Source: a virus. Taken from it: a stretch of DNA of 33,920 nt. The DNA lies in the IMG/VR virus record IMGVR_UViG_3300042898_002363, positions 1-33,920 of that record. One strand, 5' to 3'. The position numbers and the translations under genes are program-made. The notes beneath the pieces are model-generated. The model did not search any database. It was not told the DNA's origin and saw nothing but the letters and a program-made list of their open reading frames with translations. Below, one piece after another: positions 33,398 to 33,920 of this stretch (positions are counted from its first letter, which is position 1; each line of letters starts with the position of its first letter).

Positions 33398-33405
33398 TAT
33401 TTATC
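33398..33405 (-). promoter_or_regulatory. Late-promoter-like element GATAAATA before gp20
   Basis: GATAAATA followed by TAGTACT and the ATG at 33390. The spacing would place the transcript start only 1-3 nt before the portal gene. The element begins two bases after the stop of the peptidase gene. The suffix ACTATG is shared with the element at 31611-31618. Confidence 0.5.
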
Positions 33406-33407
33406 TG

Positions 33408-33920
33408 TTATGCTTTAGCGTATGTTAATAAATTACGCAATGTGTCATTGGATGCTTCTAATTGGTTTATCATATCATCAAATTTAGCTGTCAACATTTC
33501 CATCATTCTGTTAGAAGTATCAGATTCCCCTGATGTTGCGGAAGAAGCTGAAGTAGATGCTGATGTAGAGTTCACTCCCATCTCACCCAAAAGTTGTTTT
33601 TTATAATCTTCTATACTAGATTTCTGAACTTCTGCTAATGTTGCTTTTAATTTTTCTTCTGGCCAGACACTCTCATTCTTACCATGTAATTCAACTGGGT
33701 ATCCAGAATTAGGTCCATCAAATGCTCCGCCTTCCATAGCCTTAGGAACTTCAAAGTGTACTGGATCTTTTGGTACAGTCTGAAATAATCCCTGTTTATT
33801 CATTGCAGCCACAGCTTTTGGATCATTATAATTTTGAATATCAACTGCTAGTCCACGTTCATGCTTACTTGTACCGGGTTTTCCTATAGGCATACCAGAT
33901 GCGGTTTTGCCTTCACGGCC
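33408..33920 (-). CDS. M15-type peptidase (D-Ala-D-Ala carboxypeptidase/VanY-like), 5' end missing
   Basis: The frame is open to the window edge (9 codons, GREGKTASG, precede the first visible Met), so the N-terminus lies outside and the visible Met at 33893 is probably internal. The 170 visible residues hold the zinc site of M15 peptidases: SKHERGLAVDI (the SxHxxGxAxD motif, His20 and Asp27 of the visible part) and DPVHFEV (His55). Such enzymes cut peptidoglycan cross-links or stem peptides. A Ser/Thr/Ala linker (STSASTSASSATSGESD) and a helical tail (MMEMLTAKFDDMINQLEASN and on) follow, not typical of simple endolysins. This suggests a virion-associated wall-degrading protein. The gene directly precedes gp20 and may share its late transcript. 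Confidence 0.85.
   Translation of the reverse strand, partial: GREGKTASGMPIGKPGTSKHERGLAVDIQNYNDPKAVAAMNKQGLFQTVPKDPVHFEVPKAMEGGAFDGPNSGYPVELHGKNESVWPEEKLKATLAEVQKSSIEDYKKQLLGEMGVNSTSASTSASSATSGESDTSNRMMEMLTAKFDDMINQLEASNDTLRNLLTYAKA

Overview
The window is a fragment of a tailed-phage genome of the T4 superfamily (contractile-tail, myovirus type). All 25 genes I can support lie on the minus strand and are packed almost end to end, so the text below follows transcription, from the right edge to the left. The T4-like assignment rests on a capsid block in the order portal (gp20), small basic protein, acidic core protein (gp67-like), prohead protease (gp21), scaffold (gp22), major capsid protein (gp23). 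The sequences resemble marine or freshwater T4-like phages more than T4 itself: gp22 carries the NDFGRKIFESYASEF block, the capsid protein is short (398 aa), and the fibre proteins are of the pelagic type. The host cannot be read from this window.

Right block (27434-33920): a truncated M15-type peptidase, gp20, and a 75-aa protein followed by a strong intrinsic terminator (31329-31358). Then come the gp67-like protein, gp21, gp22 and gp23. Behind gp23 is a 151-nt gap with two UNCG-tetraloop hairpins, the second an intrinsic terminator, and a late-promoter-like GATAAATA. Nothing in the window looks like gp24, gp18 or gp19.

Left block (1-27282): 18 consecutive genes, about 27 kb, that mostly look like virion appendage (fibre or adhesin) proteins. 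They are built from a small stock of interchangeable modules: an FNSVGG N-terminal tag (three genes), a GTRIYGNA N-terminal tag (two genes), a MA(T/N)I(G/A)ARL tag (two genes), AAQPNITSVGTLT shaft repeats, a LLHYY/DAFMGW module (seven copies in six genes), and several shared C-terminal domains. Added to these are a laminin-G-like lectin fold, four PKD domains, a 12-residue tandem-repeat shaft, a polyglycine adhesin and a cupredoxin-like domain with a full His-Cys-His-Met set. Several neighbouring genes look like duplicates that later gained or lost one domain.

Regulation: GATAAATA occurs four times by my reading, always just upstream of a start codon, with related CATAAATA and ACTAAATA elements. 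These match the T4/cyanophage late-promoter type. At gp20 and the 75-aa gene the element is so close to the ATG that the transcript would be nearly leaderless. Most other genes have a purine-rich Shine-Dalgarno sequence or stop/start coupling. No tRNA, rRNA, CRISPR array, insertion sequence, integrase or reverse transcriptase was seen. There is no stretch over 300 nt without a gene.
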